Assembly: GCA_041913905.1 (NCBI GenBank)
Contig: JAYSEK010000027.1
Coordinates: 1 to 64,000 of the forward strand
From: Roseateles_B sp041913905
Lineage (GTDB): Bacteria > Pseudomonadota > Gammaproteobacteria > Burkholderiales > Burkholderiaceae_C
Direction: 5' to 3'
DNA length: 64,000 nucleotides
Made by a program: the position numbers and the translations under genes. Positions 36,122 through 47,424 of the stretch are shown here, piece after piece; positions within the stretch are counted from its first letter, which is position 1, and each line of letters starts with the position of its first letter. A model generated the notes under the pieces. The model was not told where the DNA came from, did no database searches, and saw only the letters and a list, made by a program, of their open reading frames with translations.

Positions 36122-37591
36122 ATGACTGCCCCGAAGAAGAGCCTCCTGCCCACCCTGCCGGCCCTGCTGGCCTTGTTGATGTTGACTGCCGCGGTGTCCG
36201 TTCAGGCGGCCGGCAGCGACAAGAAGAACACGACCGGATCGCAGCCCGGCAGCAGCTCGCCGCCGCCGGCCAGCGGCATCTGGACCATCATCCCGGGCCT
36301 GGGGCGGGCCAATCCACCCAAGCCGGTCGCGCCGCCGCCCGCGGCCAGTGCGCCGCAGCCGGGGGGCGAACTGGCGATCAAGGGCTATGCCATCCCCATT
36401 GGCGGGGCGCTGAAGTCGGACAACGAGGAGGTCTGGGGCCGCATCGTGGCGCTTGCGGGCGGCAAGGGTGCGCGCTTCGTGGTCTTCGGCACGGCCTCGG
36501 AAGATCCGGAGGCCAGTGCCAAGCAGGCGGTGGAACTGCTGCAGCGCCGCGGCGCCGTTGCCGAGGCCCTGCCGGTGGCGCCCAAGTTCAGCTGGGTGGA
36601 CCTCAACAAGGTGGTGCGCGACCCGGCGCTGATCGCCAAGGTCAAGGCGTCCAGGGGCGTGTTCTTCACCGGTGGCTCGCAGGAACGCATCGTCGACGTG
36701 CTGATGCCCGGCGGCAACGTGACGCCCATGCTGGAGGCCATCTGGGAGGTCTACCGCAAGGGCGGCGTCGTGGCCGGGACCTCGGCCGGTGCCGCCATCA
36801 TGAGCTCGGTGATGTTCCGCGACGCGCCCAGCGTCATCAACATCATGAAAGGCAAGTGGGCGGAGGGCAAGCAGGTGGACCGCGGCCTGGGCTTCGTGGG
36901 CCCGGAGCTCTTCGTCGACCAGCACTTCCTCAAGCGCGGGCGCTTCGGCCGCATGATCCCGCTGATGATGGCCAAGGGCTACAAGCTGGGCCTGGGCGTG
37001 GAGGAGAACAGCGCGGCCGTCATCCGGGGTGACGAGATCGAGATCATCGGCGGGCGCGGCGCCATGATCGTGGATCTCACCGAGGTCAAGACCGACCCCA
37101 CCCTGGGCGCCTTCAACGTCACCAACGCAAGGCTGACCTACCTGGACCACGGTGACAAGTTCAACACCCGCACCCGCACCGCCACGCCCACGGCCATCAA
37201 GCTGCGCGGCCAGAAGCTGGACCCCTTCGCGCCGGACTACAAGCCCTACTACACCGAGGACCTCTTCCACCTGGACATGCTGGGCGACCAGACCATTGCC
37301 AACGCCATGGCCTACCTCATCGACAGCAACAAGCCCGAGGTGCGCGGCCTGGCCTTCGACGTGATTCCCAAGTCCGGCGATCCGCTCTCGGAGCTGGGCT
37401 TCCTGTTCCGCCTCTACAAGGGCAAGGGCAGCGTGGGCTGGAGCACCGAAGAGCTCGGCGGCGAGGAGTACACCGTGCTGGGCCTGTACCTGGACATCAC
37501 GCCGGTGCACATGCCGCATCCGCTCTACGGCAACTGGAACGGCGCCAACCGCGGCAATGTCCAGCCCGAGCAGCCGCCGACCAGCCAGTGA
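36122..37591 (+). CDS. Secreted cyanophycinase-like S51 peptidase
   Basis: From the ATG at 36122 (an ATG at 36101 is also possible) the product has 489 residues. The signal peptide ends VSVQAAG, and a Pro/Ser-rich linker of about 60 residues leads into the S51 fold. The nucleophile is serine 221 in GVVAGTSAGAAIMSS, with an upstream VFFTGGSQERIVD. Cyanophycinases cut the arginine-aspartate polymer cyanophycin to beta-Asp-Arg dipeptides, and secreted forms allow growth on it. This one has an extra C-terminal domain of about 100 residues. Substrate assignment is by family only. Confidence 0.85.
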   Translation: MTAPKKSLLPTLPALLALLMLTAAVSVQAAGSDKKNTTGSQPGSSSPPPASGIWTIIPGLGRANPPKPVAPPPAASAPQPGGELAIKGYAIPIGGALKSDNEEVWGRIVALAGGKGARFVVFGTASEDPEASAKQAVELLQRRGAVAEALPVAPKFSWVDLNKVVRDPALIAKVKASRGVFFTGGSQERIVDVLMPGGNVTPMLEAIWEVYRKGGVVAGTSAGAAIMSSVMFRDAPSVINIMKGKWAEGKQVDRGLGFVGPELFVDQHFLKRGRFGRMIPLMMAKGYKLGLGVEENSAAVIRGDEIEIIGGRGAMIVDLTEVKTDPTLGAFNVTNARLTYLDHGDKFNTRTRTATPTAIKLRGQKLDPFAPDYKPYYTEDLFHLDMLGDQTIANAMAYLIDSNKPEVRGLAFDVIPKSGDPLSELGFLFRLYKGKGSVGWSTEELGGEEYTVLGLYLDITPVHMPHPLYGNWNGANRGNVQPEQPPTSQ

Positions 37592-37712
37592 GGGGCAGGG
37601 GCCGCCTAGGCCGGGCTTGATGGCGCTCAAACCGTCGCTCGTCGCCTGAGGCTGGCGGGCCGGGTCACCACCGGCGCACACTCGGCAGCTTTGCTGCTGA
37701 CCGAGACAGACC

Positions 37713-39788
37713 ATGCGCAAGACCTGCCCCTCCCTTCTCAGTGCCACGCTGCCGGCCGCCCTGGGCCTGGCCGGCCTGCTCAGCCTGACTGGCCCCGCCC
37801 GGGCCGACGAAGGCATGTGGACCTTCGACAACGCCCCGCTGCAGCTCATCCAGCAGCGCTACGGCCTGCAGCTCAGCCCGGCCTGGCTGGAGCATGTGCG
37901 CAAGTCGGCCGTGCGCTTCGGGGCCTCGGCGTCCTTCGTCTCCAAGGACGGCCTGATGCTGACCAACCACCACGTGGCGCGCGGCTGCATCGCCCGCCTG
38001 TCCACCGCCGAGCGCGACCTGATCGCCAACGGCTTCGTCGCCGCCAGCCGCGAGCAGGAGCTGCAATGCCCCGGCGCTGACGCCCGCGTGCTGATGTCCT
38101 GGGAGGACGTCACCACCACCGTCACCGCCGCCGCCAAGCCCGGCATGAGCGACGCCGAGGCCGCCGCCGCGCGCAAGGCCGCCATCGCCCGGCTGGAGGG
38201 CGACTGCAAGAGCAGCACCGGCATGAAGTGCGACGTGGTGACGCTCTACAGCGGCGCGCTCTACCACCTCTACCGCTACAAGGAATGGCAGGACGTGCGC
38301 CTGGTCATGGCCCCCGAAGGCCATGCCTCCGACTTCGGCGGCGACCCGGACAACTTCAACTTCCCCCGCTTCGCCCTGGACTTCGCTCTGCTGCGCGTCT
38401 ACGAGAACGGCAAGCCGGTGCAGCCCGAGCATTACCTCAAGCTGGCGGCCCAGGCGCCCAAGGAGGGCGATCCCGTCTTCGTGATCGGCCACCCCGGCAA
38501 CACCGACCGGCTCAACACCCTGGCCCAGTTGCAGGCCAAGCGTGACGTGCTGCTGCCTTTGGCCATCGAGGGCGCACAGGCGCAGCTGAAGATGCTGGCC
38601 GACTATGGCGACCGTTCGCCCGAGAGCGCGCGCCGGGCGCACGCCCTGGTGGCGGGCATCTCGAACACCTTGAAGGCCAACACCGGCCAGCTCAAGGCCC
38701 TGCAGGATGCTGCCAACTTCGAGCGCAAGCGCCAGGAAGAGGCGCAGTTCCGCGCCGGCTACGCCAAGCTGGGCCGCAAGGACGACCCCTGGGCGCAGGT
38801 CGAGTCGGCCACGCGTCGCCAGGTCGAGCTGGCCCGCGAGGCGGCCTACGCCAACCCCGGCTTCAACACCTTGCTAGGTACGGCCCTGACCCTGGTGGAG
38901 ATCGCCAAGGAGCGCGCCCTGCCCGAGGGCGAGCGCATGCGCGGCTATTCGGCCAACGGCCTGGCCGCCGCCGAGCGCCGCGTGCGCGCCGATGTGCCCA
39001 CCTACAAGGACCTGGAGCAGGCCCGCTACACCCTGCAGCTGGAGCGGGCCCTGCAGGCCCTGGGCAAGGACCATCCCTTTGTGAAGACTTCGCTGGGCAG
39101 CCAGGCCCCCGCGGCGGCGGCGCAGGTGCTGATCCAGGGCAGCCGCCTGGACGAGCGTGCCGAGCGCGTGCGCCTGCTGGAAGGCGGTGCTGCGGCCATC
39201 GAGGCCTCCACCGATCCGGCCATCGTGCTGGCCCGCAGCCTCTACCCCCTGCAGCGCGAGCAGTCGCGCCGCCTGGAACGTGAGGTGGACGAGCCCCTGA
39301 AGCGCGCCGCCGAGCAGCTGGGCCGCGCCCGCTTCGAGCTGATGGGCAAGAGCGTGCCGCCCGACGCCACGGGCACCCTGCGCTTCAGCTACGGCCGCCT
39401 GGCGGGCTATGAGAGTGATGGCTACCGTCTGCCCTACAAGACCGTCTTCGGTGGCCTCTTCGCCCGGGCCGATGCCTTCGACAACACGCCACCCTTCAAG
39501 GTCGCGCCCAAGGTGGCCGCGGCCCGCGAGAAGCTGGACATGAGCGTGCCCATGAACTTCGTCTCCACCAACGACATCATCGGCGGCAACTCCGGCTCGC
39601 CCATCGTCAACAAGGACGGCGAGCTGGTGGGCCTGATCTTCGACGGCAACCTGGACAGCCTGGGCGGCCGCTTCCTCTACGACGAGCGCCTGAACCGTGC
39701 CACCTCGGTGGACGTGCGCGCCATCCTGCAGGCCCTGGAGAAGATCTACGGGGCGCCGCAGGTGGCGAAGGAGCTGCGCGGGCAGTGA
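37713..39788 (+). CDS. S46-family dipeptidyl-peptidase (DPP7/DPP11-like)
   Basis: The 691-residue protein has a signal peptide ending GPARADEG. The chymotrypsin-fold catalytic histidine lies in MLTNHHVARGC (86-87) and the nucleophile serine 627 in IIGGNSGSPIVNKDGELVGLIFDGN. An aspartate in FGGDPDNFNFPRF is family-typical. S46 enzymes remove dipeptides from the N-termini of oligopeptides in the periplasm. The length matches DPP7/DPP11 (about 700 residues). It lies 121 bases after the cyanophycinase-like gene on the same strand. Confidence 0.93.
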   Translation: MRKTCPSLLSATLPAALGLAGLLSLTGPARADEGMWTFDNAPLQLIQQRYGLQLSPAWLEHVRKSAVRFGASASFVSKDGLMLTNHHVARGCIARLSTAERDLIANGFVAASREQELQCPGADARVLMSWEDVTTTVTAAAKPGMSDAEAAAARKAAIARLEGDCKSSTGMKCDVVTLYSGALYHLYRYKEWQDVRLVMAPEGHASDFGGDPDNFNFPRFALDFALLRVYENGKPVQPEHYLKLAAQAPKEGDPVFVIGHPGNTDRLNTLAQLQAKRDVLLPLAIEGAQAQLKMLADYGDRSPESARRAHALVAGISNTLKANTGQLKALQDAANFERKRQEEAQFRAGYAKLGRKDDPWAQVESATRRQVELAREAAYANPGFNTLLGTALTLVEIAKERALPEGERMRGYSANGLAAAERRVRADVPTYKDLEQARYTLQLERALQALGKDHPFVKTSLGSQAPAAAAQVLIQGSRLDERAERVRLLEGGAAAIEASTDPAIVLARSLYPLQREQSRRLEREVDEPLKRAAEQLGRARFELMGKSVPPDATGTLRFSYGRLAGYESDGYRLPYKTVFGGLFARADAFDNTPPFKVAPKVAAAREKLDMSVPMNFVSTNDIIGGNSGSPIVNKDGELVGLIFDGNLDSLGGRFLYDERLNRATSVDVRAILQALEKIYGAPQVAKELRGQ

Positions 39789-39892
39789 GCCACCACAAGC
39801 CCCAGCTGCTGCGTTGAAAGAAGCCTGCGCAATCAGCCATGGCGGAGAACAGGTGGGTGGGCGCCCAGCCCGCCTGTTCGCCGCAGTCCTTG

Positions 39893-41590
39893 TCAGGCCT
39901 TGGTGCCGATCCAGTCGTCGACCCGCCGCTCCAGCACGTTCAGCGGCACGGCCCCGCCCGCCAGCACGGCATCGTGGAAGGCCCGCAGGTCGAAGCGATC
40001 GCCCAGGGCCTGCTCGGCCCGCGCGCGCAGGGCCAGCATATGCAGCTGGCCGATCTTGTAGGACAGGGCCTGGGCGGGCCAGCCGATGTAGCGGTCGATC
40101 TCGTTGACGATGTCGACCTCGGTCTTGGCCGCATGGGCGCGGAAGTAGTCGATGGCCTGCTCGCGCGTCCAGCGCAGGGCGTGGATGCCGGTGTCCACCA
40201 CCAGGCGAACGGCGCGCCACATGTCGTAGGTCAGCTGCCCGAAGTGCGAGAAGGGATCGCGGTACAGGCCCAGCTCGTGGCCCAGGCGCTCGGCATAGAG
40301 GGCCCAGCCCTCCAGGTAGCCGTTGTAGGCCGCGAAGCGCCGGAACTTGGGCAAGGCGCCCTGCTCCTGCGCCAGGGCGATCTGCAGATGGTGCCCGGGC
40401 ACCGCTTCGTGGGCCGTCAGCACCTCGACCTCGTACAAGGGCCGCATCTCGGGCCGGTAGAGGTTGACGTAGTAATAGCCGGCGCGGCGCCCGTCCTCCG
40501 ACGGCCCTGAGTAGTAGGCGGCCGTGGTGTTGGGCGCGCTGGTGTCCGGGATGGGTCGCACGCCATACGGGGTGCGCGGCAGCGTGCCGAAGAGCTTGGG
40601 CAGCTCGGGCTCGATGCGCTTGCAGGCCAGCACATAGGCGGCGAAGAGGGAGTCGGCGTCGGGCGCATAGAAGCGCGGGTCGGTGCGCAGCCACTCGAAG
40701 AAGTCCTGCAGGCTGCCCTCGAAGTCCAGCGAGTCCATCACCGCTTGCATCTCGCTCTGGATGCGGGTGACCTCGGCCAGGCCGATCTGGTGAATGTCCT
40801 CGGCGCTGAGCGTGGTGTTGGTGTGATGGGCGATGCGGTTGGCGTAGTAGGCCTCGCCCTGCGGGCTGTCCCAGATGCCATGCGTCTCGCGGCAAGCGAC
40901 GAGGTAGTGCTCGACGAAGAAGGCCCGGAAGCGCCGGTAGGCCGGCACGATCTGGTCGCGGATCAGCTGCAGGGCTTGCTCGCGCAGGCCTTCGGTTTCA
41001 GTCCAGCTGTCCGGCAGGGCGCAAAAGGCGCTGAAGAACGGACTGGTGGAGGGCTCGTCCACCAACTGCGCGTCCAGCGGGGCCAGCACCCGCTCCATCA
41101 GGAAGCGCGGCTGGGTGTGGCCACGGTCCACGGCCTCGGCCAGCAGGTCCTGGAACTGCGCCAGATAGCGGGGCAGGCCCTGCAGGCGTCGCAGCCAGAC
41201 TTGGACGTCCGCCGGGCAGTCCAGCGGCATCAGCTCGGCCAGCTCGTTGAGGCTTTGCGGGCCCTCGCGCGCCGTGATGGCGTAGGCCTCGTGAAAGAAG
41301 GCCTGGAGCTTGACGCGGCCCTGCAGCTCAAGCTCGAAGAGCTCATGCGTCAGCGCCTCCTGCGCCGGCAGCGCGTCGCGGGGGATGGCCTGCAACTGCG
41401 CCAGCGCGTTGCGGTCGGCGGCATGGCGGGCGGCGCGGGCGGCGGGGCTGAGGTCGGGCCAGTCGGCGTTGTGGGCCGTCTCGCCCACATAGGTGGCCAG
41501 CAGCGGGTCGGCGGCCATGTCGCGGGCCCAGGTGGCGTCGAGCAGCGCCTGCAGTTGCAGGGCGGCGCTGGCGGTGGTGTCAGAGGTCAT
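39893..41590 (-). CDS. DUF885-family putative metallopeptidase
   Basis: The 565-residue protein has the DUF885 zinc motif HEAVPGHHLQIALAQEQG, followed by YNGYLEGWALYAERLGHELGLYRDP and the PAQALSYKIGQL stretch. The family resembles M2/M3-like gluzincin peptidases, and some members hydrolyse peptides or esters. No signal peptide is visible, so it is probably cytosolic and could complete digestion of imported dipeptides. It converges with the S46 peptidase gene (104 bases between stops). Confidence 0.88.
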   Translation of the reverse strand: MTSDTTASAALQLQALLDATWARDMAADPLLATYVGETAHNADWPDLSPAARAARHAADRNALAQLQAIPRDALPAQEALTHELFELELQGRVKLQAFFHEAYAITAREGPQSLNELAELMPLDCPADVQVWLRRLQGLPRYLAQFQDLLAEAVDRGHTQPRFLMERVLAPLDAQLVDEPSTSPFFSAFCALPDSWTETEGLREQALQLIRDQIVPAYRRFRAFFVEHYLVACRETHGIWDSPQGEAYYANRIAHHTNTTLSAEDIHQIGLAEVTRIQSEMQAVMDSLDFEGSLQDFFEWLRTDPRFYAPDADSLFAAYVLACKRIEPELPKLFGTLPRTPYGVRPIPDTSAPNTTAAYYSGPSEDGRRAGYYYVNLYRPEMRPLYEVEVLTAHEAVPGHHLQIALAQEQGALPKFRRFAAYNGYLEGWALYAERLGHELGLYRDPFSHFGQLTYDMWRAVRLVVDTGIHALRWTREQAIDYFRAHAAKTEVDIVNEIDRYIGWPAQALSYKIGQLHMLALRARAEQALGDRFDLRAFHDAVLAGGAVPLNVLERRVDDWIGTKA

Positions 41591-41766
41591 GGGAAGGTCC
41601 GGAATTCATGCGGCATCTTGCCAGCCGACGGTCGCCCTGCCCTTCGTTCATCGCGCCTGGATGCAGTTCACGCGCAAAGGCTGCGCCTTCGTCGCCTGCG
41701 GCTTTCGGGGTGCTCCCCTATTGACGACACTGTATTCACTGGATCAATCAACGCAAGGAGCCCACC

Positions 41767-41997
41767 ATGATCACCCGCTCTACCAGCTATATCGCTTTTA
41801 TCGTCGGCGTCGCCGCTACCGCAGCCCTGTTCACCGGGGTGCGCGTGCAGGTCGACCGCGCTGCGGAGTTCCGCAGCCAGATCGTCAAGCTCGAGCCTGT
41901 CGTGATCTACGGCAAGCGTGCCGAGCAGGTCGCCAGGATCGAGCAACTGCCCCAGGTCGTGATCAACGGCCGCCGCGCTGACGCCAGCGTGTCATGA
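41767..41997 (+). CDS. Small membrane-anchored protein with a repeated VVI-G-RA motif
   Basis: The 76-residue product follows an AAGGAG ribosome-binding site. It has one N-terminal transmembrane segment (residues about 7-24) and then two copies of a short motif: LEPVVIYGKRAEQ and LPQVVINGRRADA. No family is recognised. The strong ribosome-binding site, the terminator just after it and the clean start make it a likely real gene. Confidence 0.7.
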   Translation: MITRSTSYIAFIVGVAATAALFTGVRVQVDRAAEFRSQIVKLEPVVIYGKRAEQVARIEQLPQVVINGRRADASVS

Positions 41998-42032
41998 AGC
42001 GCTCAGCCCTGCGCTGATTGCCCTGTTCCACG

Positions 42033-42055
42033 AGCCCGGCTTTGGCCGGGCTTTT
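42033..42055 (+). terminator. Rho-independent terminator after the 76-residue protein gene
   Basis: AGCCCGGC and GCCGGGCT pair across a 4-base loop and are followed by TTT, 35 bases after the stop. Confidence 0.85.
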
Positions 42056-42223
42056 GCATTGCCGGCGAGGTTTCAGAAGACATGAGCGCAGACGAAATGG
42101 GGTTACGCTAAGTTTTGGCGGCGTTGACGATGCAGGATCGTGGTGCATGAAATCTCTATAAAAATCATGGCCTTAGCATCTTTATTTGCATAAAATAAAG
42201 AAAAATACCTTGCGGAACAACTC

Positions 42224-43726
42224 ATGGCGGACTGGCAGTTTTACGGCCGTACTCAACCCTTGTCGGAGCTCCAGCGCATCGTCACTGCCGGGCGTTGGTT
42301 TTTCTGCAGGATTGAAGGGCGGCGGCGGATTGGAAAGACGTCGCTGTTGTCGCAGCTGGCGAAGCAGGACCCTACCTTGTCTGCGCGGTTGATCTACATG
42401 CAGGTGCCGGATTCGGACGAGCGCGACGTCGCGGCTGCGTTCCAGCGTGCGCTAGTCGACAGCGACCATGAACTGGCGCGAACACGCAGCCCAATCGCCA
42501 CGGACTTTCCTTCAATGGCCCGCACCATTGGCGACCTGTGCAGAGCCGGGCTGGTCGTGGTGATTGACGAGTTCCAGTACTTCACGCGGGCTGCGCTGAA
42601 AAGCTTCAGTTCATTCTTGCAAGCGGAGGTCGACAAACTCCGCGGCGCGAATATCGGTCAAGGGGGACTGTTCGTTCTCGGCTCGCTTCATGCCGACATG
42701 AACCAGCTCCTCGAAGACGCTGCGGCGCCACTTTATGGGCGGCTGACGCAACGGATCAAGCTGGAACATTGGGACTTCGAGGACCTCCTCGAAGTATTTC
42801 GGAGCCAGGGCGTGACTGAACCGAGTCAGTGGCTCACGCTTTGGACCTTTTTCGAAGGCGTGCCGAAGTTCTACCACGATGCCTACGAGCAAGACCTCTA
42901 CACAGTGGCTCCCGCAGTGTTCTCCAACGAACTGTTGACGCGGATGTTCCTTCGCAGTTCCAGTCCGTTATCGGAAGAGGCTGACACATGGTTTTTGAGG
43001 GAGCTTCGTGGCCGCTACCTTTCGATGCTGACGTTTCTGGCCGAGCACCCTGGATGCGCAAATGGCGAACTTCTCGCAGGGGTCGGCCCCTCCGAGGAGA
43101 AGACGCAGATCGGCTCCTACTTGCTCAAGCTGGTCAGCGGCTATGAAATGATCTTGAAGGTGAACCCCGTCTTCTCCGACGGCAAGAGCCGCAACGCCCG
43201 CTATTACGTTGCGGACAACTTCCTTCAGGCGTGGCTGTCCGTGGCCAAGCCTGCCCGCGAAGCCGCGCGGATGAAGCCCATCGAAAAGGCGCTGGAGCTG
43301 GCAAGGCCACGGCTTTTCGGCGCTGAAGGCGTTGCTTTCGAAAAGCTCATCCGCCAGCTGCACCTCGAATGCTCCAGGAAAGGTAAAGGAGACTTCGAAC
43401 TCTCCAGCCTCCAGCTCGGCTACTGGAATAGACCCAGGGACGAGAGCCGCAGCATCGAGATCGATCTCGTGGCCCTGGATGAGCCCAACAAGCGGGTGCG
43501 GTTCGGCTCATGCAAACGCTCTGCCGAGGCCCATACCAACCATTCGCTGGCTGGATTCGAAAAGCACGTGGAGGCCTTCCTGGACTCCAGGGACCATCGG
43601 CACATGCGGGACTGGGACCGCGAACTGGCAGTCTTCGCGCCATCCTTCACCGAGCGGGATCGGGCTCATTTCGCGAGCAAAGGGTGCGCGGCCAGGGATC
43701 TGAACGACTTTGCAAAGCTCTTCTGA
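42224..43726 (+). CDS. AAA-family ATPase with C-terminal DUF234-type nuclease-like domain
   Basis: The 500-residue protein has a Walker A of the form EGRRRIGKTSLLSQLA (lysine 38), a Walker B VVVIDEFQYF near 107-116, and a winged-helix segment in the middle. The C-terminal region from about 370 (ESRSIEIDLVALDEPNKRVRFGSCK) resembles a PD-(D/E)XK fold. This is the layout of archaeal-type ATPases of the COG1672 group, often found alone in mobile or defence regions. The preceding 100 bases are much more AT-rich than the neighbourhood (TTTATTTGCATAAAATAAAG), which suggests recent transfer. Its function is unknown. Confidence 0.85.
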   Translation: MADWQFYGRTQPLSELQRIVTAGRWFFCRIEGRRRIGKTSLLSQLAKQDPTLSARLIYMQVPDSDERDVAAAFQRALVDSDHELARTRSPIATDFPSMARTIGDLCRAGLVVVIDEFQYFTRAALKSFSSFLQAEVDKLRGANIGQGGLFVLGSLHADMNQLLEDAAAPLYGRLTQRIKLEHWDFEDLLEVFRSQGVTEPSQWLTLWTFFEGVPKFYHDAYEQDLYTVAPAVFSNELLTRMFLRSSSPLSEEADTWFLRELRGRYLSMLTFLAEHPGCANGELLAGVGPSEEKTQIGSYLLKLVSGYEMILKVNPVFSDGKSRNARYYVADNFLQAWLSVAKPAREAARMKPIEKALELARPRLFGAEGVAFEKLIRQLHLECSRKGKGDFELSSLQLGYWNRPRDESRSIEIDLVALDEPNKRVRFGSCKRSAEAHTNHSLAGFEKHVEAFLDSRDHRHMRDWDRELAVFAPSFTERDRAHFASKGCAARDLNDFAKLF

Positions 43727-44023
43727 GCGTCAGAGGCTGTTCCCTGACGCTCCAGTGGCGGCCTTGGGTTCTGGTCCGGCCGGCGCTGCCGGCCATTCAT
43801 CCTCTCAGCCCGCCATTCGCCGCAAGCGCTGCGACGCGGCTCCGACCGCCCGGCATTCTTCAGTCCATGGATGCACTGCATCCCCACGACGAACGAAGAG
43901 AAGAAAGGAGCCTCCCATGTCCAGCAGCACCCTCGTCCGCATCGTCCTGTGCGCCGTGATGGCCTACCAGGGCTACCAGCTGGGCGCCGAGTACGGTCGC
44001 GAGCTCAAGGCCTGGGTGCGGGC

Positions 44024-45919
<1,896 letters not shown>

Positions 45920-46092
45920 GGCAAGCGCGCAATGGTACGCGCTCCGCCGGGCTAGCCTTTTCCGCAAGCGGATGGATCCCACGCCCCGGCGCCGGAAATG
46001 TAGGCCTTCCCGGGGCTTGTCCTGCACGCCGGCCGTCCCTGCGCCTGCGTAAGATGGGCCCGATGTGCCGAATGCCAGCCTGGAGTTGAGCC

Positions 46093-46641
46093 ATGAGCGA
46101 GCCCGCCCCTGATCCGTCCGCCGATCCGTCCTCCGATCCGTCTGCCGAGACCTCCGCCGACCGCGCCGCCGAGTTGCGCCGCAAGCTGATCCGCAACCAC
46201 CAGGAGGTGCCGCGCGAGCTGTTCCAGCGCGCACCGCTCTATGAAAGCCGCGTGGGCGGCGTGTCCGACGGCACCTTGGCCCGCAAGCTGGGCTGCGGCA
46301 TCGACACCGTGCCGCCGGGCAAGCAGAGCTGCCCCTACCACTTCCATCACACGCAGGAGGAGATGTTCATCATCCTCGCCGGCGAAGGCACGCTGCGCGT
46401 GGCGGGCGAGCGACTGGCGGTGAAGGCGGGCGACGTGATCTTCATCCCCTGCGGGCCGGACTACCCGCATCACCTGATCAACACCTCGCAAGCGGATCTG
46501 AGCTACCTGTCCATCAGCACGCAGGAGCGGCCCGAGGTCTGCGAGTACCCGGACTCCGGCAAGATCGGCGTCTTCTCCAAGGGGCCGGCCTTCCTGCAGC
46601 GGCGCGACGCGGGCCTGGACTACTGGGACGGCGAACCCTGA
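46093..46641 (+). CDS. Cupin-domain protein
   Basis: The 182-residue protein has a disordered N-terminus made of DPS repeats (from GATCCGTCC-type DNA repeats) and a single cupin barrel. The metal motif is PYHFHHTQEEMFIILAGEGTLRV, and the second motif is GDVIFIPCGPDYPHHLIN. The histidines and glutamate fit metal-binding cupins. The substrate is unknown. It is divergent from recQ. The DNA repeat at the start could vary in copy number between strains. Confidence 0.85.
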   Translation: MSEPAPDPSADPSSDPSAETSADRAAELRRKLIRNHQEVPRELFQRAPLYESRVGGVSDGTLARKLGCGIDTVPPGKQSCPYHFHHTQEEMFIILAGEGTLRVAGERLAVKAGDVIFIPCGPDYPHHLINTSQADLSYLSISTQERPEVCEYPDSGKIGVFSKGPAFLQRRDAGLDYWDGEP

Positions 46642-46683
46642 GCGCCAGCCCCCGCCGCCGCCCTCGCCGCCGCTCTCGTCGCT

Positions 46684-47424
46684 TCAGCGCGGCGGCTTCT
46701 CGCCCAGCGCGTTGACCCGCGCCAGCCCGCTGGTGCGGCGCTTCACCTCGGGCGCGCCCCAGTAGTCCACGGTGCCGATGCCGGACACGCTGACCCGCAG
46801 CTCCTCGGTGACCCACAGATGGGCCTGGCCGATGCCGCTGATGGCCACGGTGGCCTGCTCGGCACGCAGCTGCTCGGCCAGCAGCTTGCCCTTGCCGGTG
46901 ATCTGCAGGTTCAAGTCCTGCACCTGCCCGCGCAAGAGGCCCTCGCCCGAGCCCGAGATGCCGAAGCTCAGCTGTTCGGCCACGAGATCGTCGAAACGCA
47001 CCTGGCCGGCGCCCGAGATGTGGACGGCAAGCCTTTGCAGGCGCATGGGCTCGGCGGCGCGCAGGTCGGCCGCGCCGGAGATCACCAGCTGGCGCAGGTT
47101 GCGCAGGCTCACATCCACCTGCAGGCGCTGGCTGTTCCAGAACTTCCAGGTGCCGGCAGGGCGGATCAGCAGCTTGTCCTGCTGCAACTCCACGCTGACG
47201 TCCTTTTGCAGCTCGGCATCGCCCACGATGAAGACCTGGTCGCGCGGGCCCTGCACCAGGCGCAGCTGGGCCGAGCCGGCGATCTCCAGGCGTTCGAAGG
47301 GGCCCGGCGCATAGACGCGGCCTTCGGGCTCGTCGGCCCGCGCCGCCAGCGGCAGCATCACGAGCGCGGAGGCCAGCGCCAGACAGCGCGAGGCCAGGGA
47401 TGGGGCAAAGAGGGGGGCGTTCAT
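46684..47424 (-). CDS. DUF2807 (GIN-domain) exported protein
   Basis: The 246-residue protein has a signal peptide ending PLAARADEP and then a beta-helical GIN/DUF2807 domain with recurring LRQLVISGAADL, LAVHISGAGQV, LSFGISGSGEG and VAISGIGQA repeats. Such proteins are periplasmic or surface and often accompany LytTR-type two-component genes. Its start overlaps the response-regulator stop by four bases, so it belongs to that operon and may be part of the signalled stimulus or output. Confidence 0.85.
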   Translation of the reverse strand: MNAPLFAPSLASRCLALASALVMLPLAARADEPEGRVYAPGPFERLEIAGSAQLRLVQGPRDQVFIVGDAELQKDVSVELQQDKLLIRPAGTWKFWNSQRLQVDVSLRNLRQLVISGAADLRAAEPMRLQRLAVHISGAGQVRFDDLVAEQLSFGISGSGEGLLRGQVQDLNLQITGKGKLLAEQLRAEQATVAISGIGQAHLWVTEELRVSVSGIGTVDYWGAPEVKRRTSGLARVNALGEKPPR

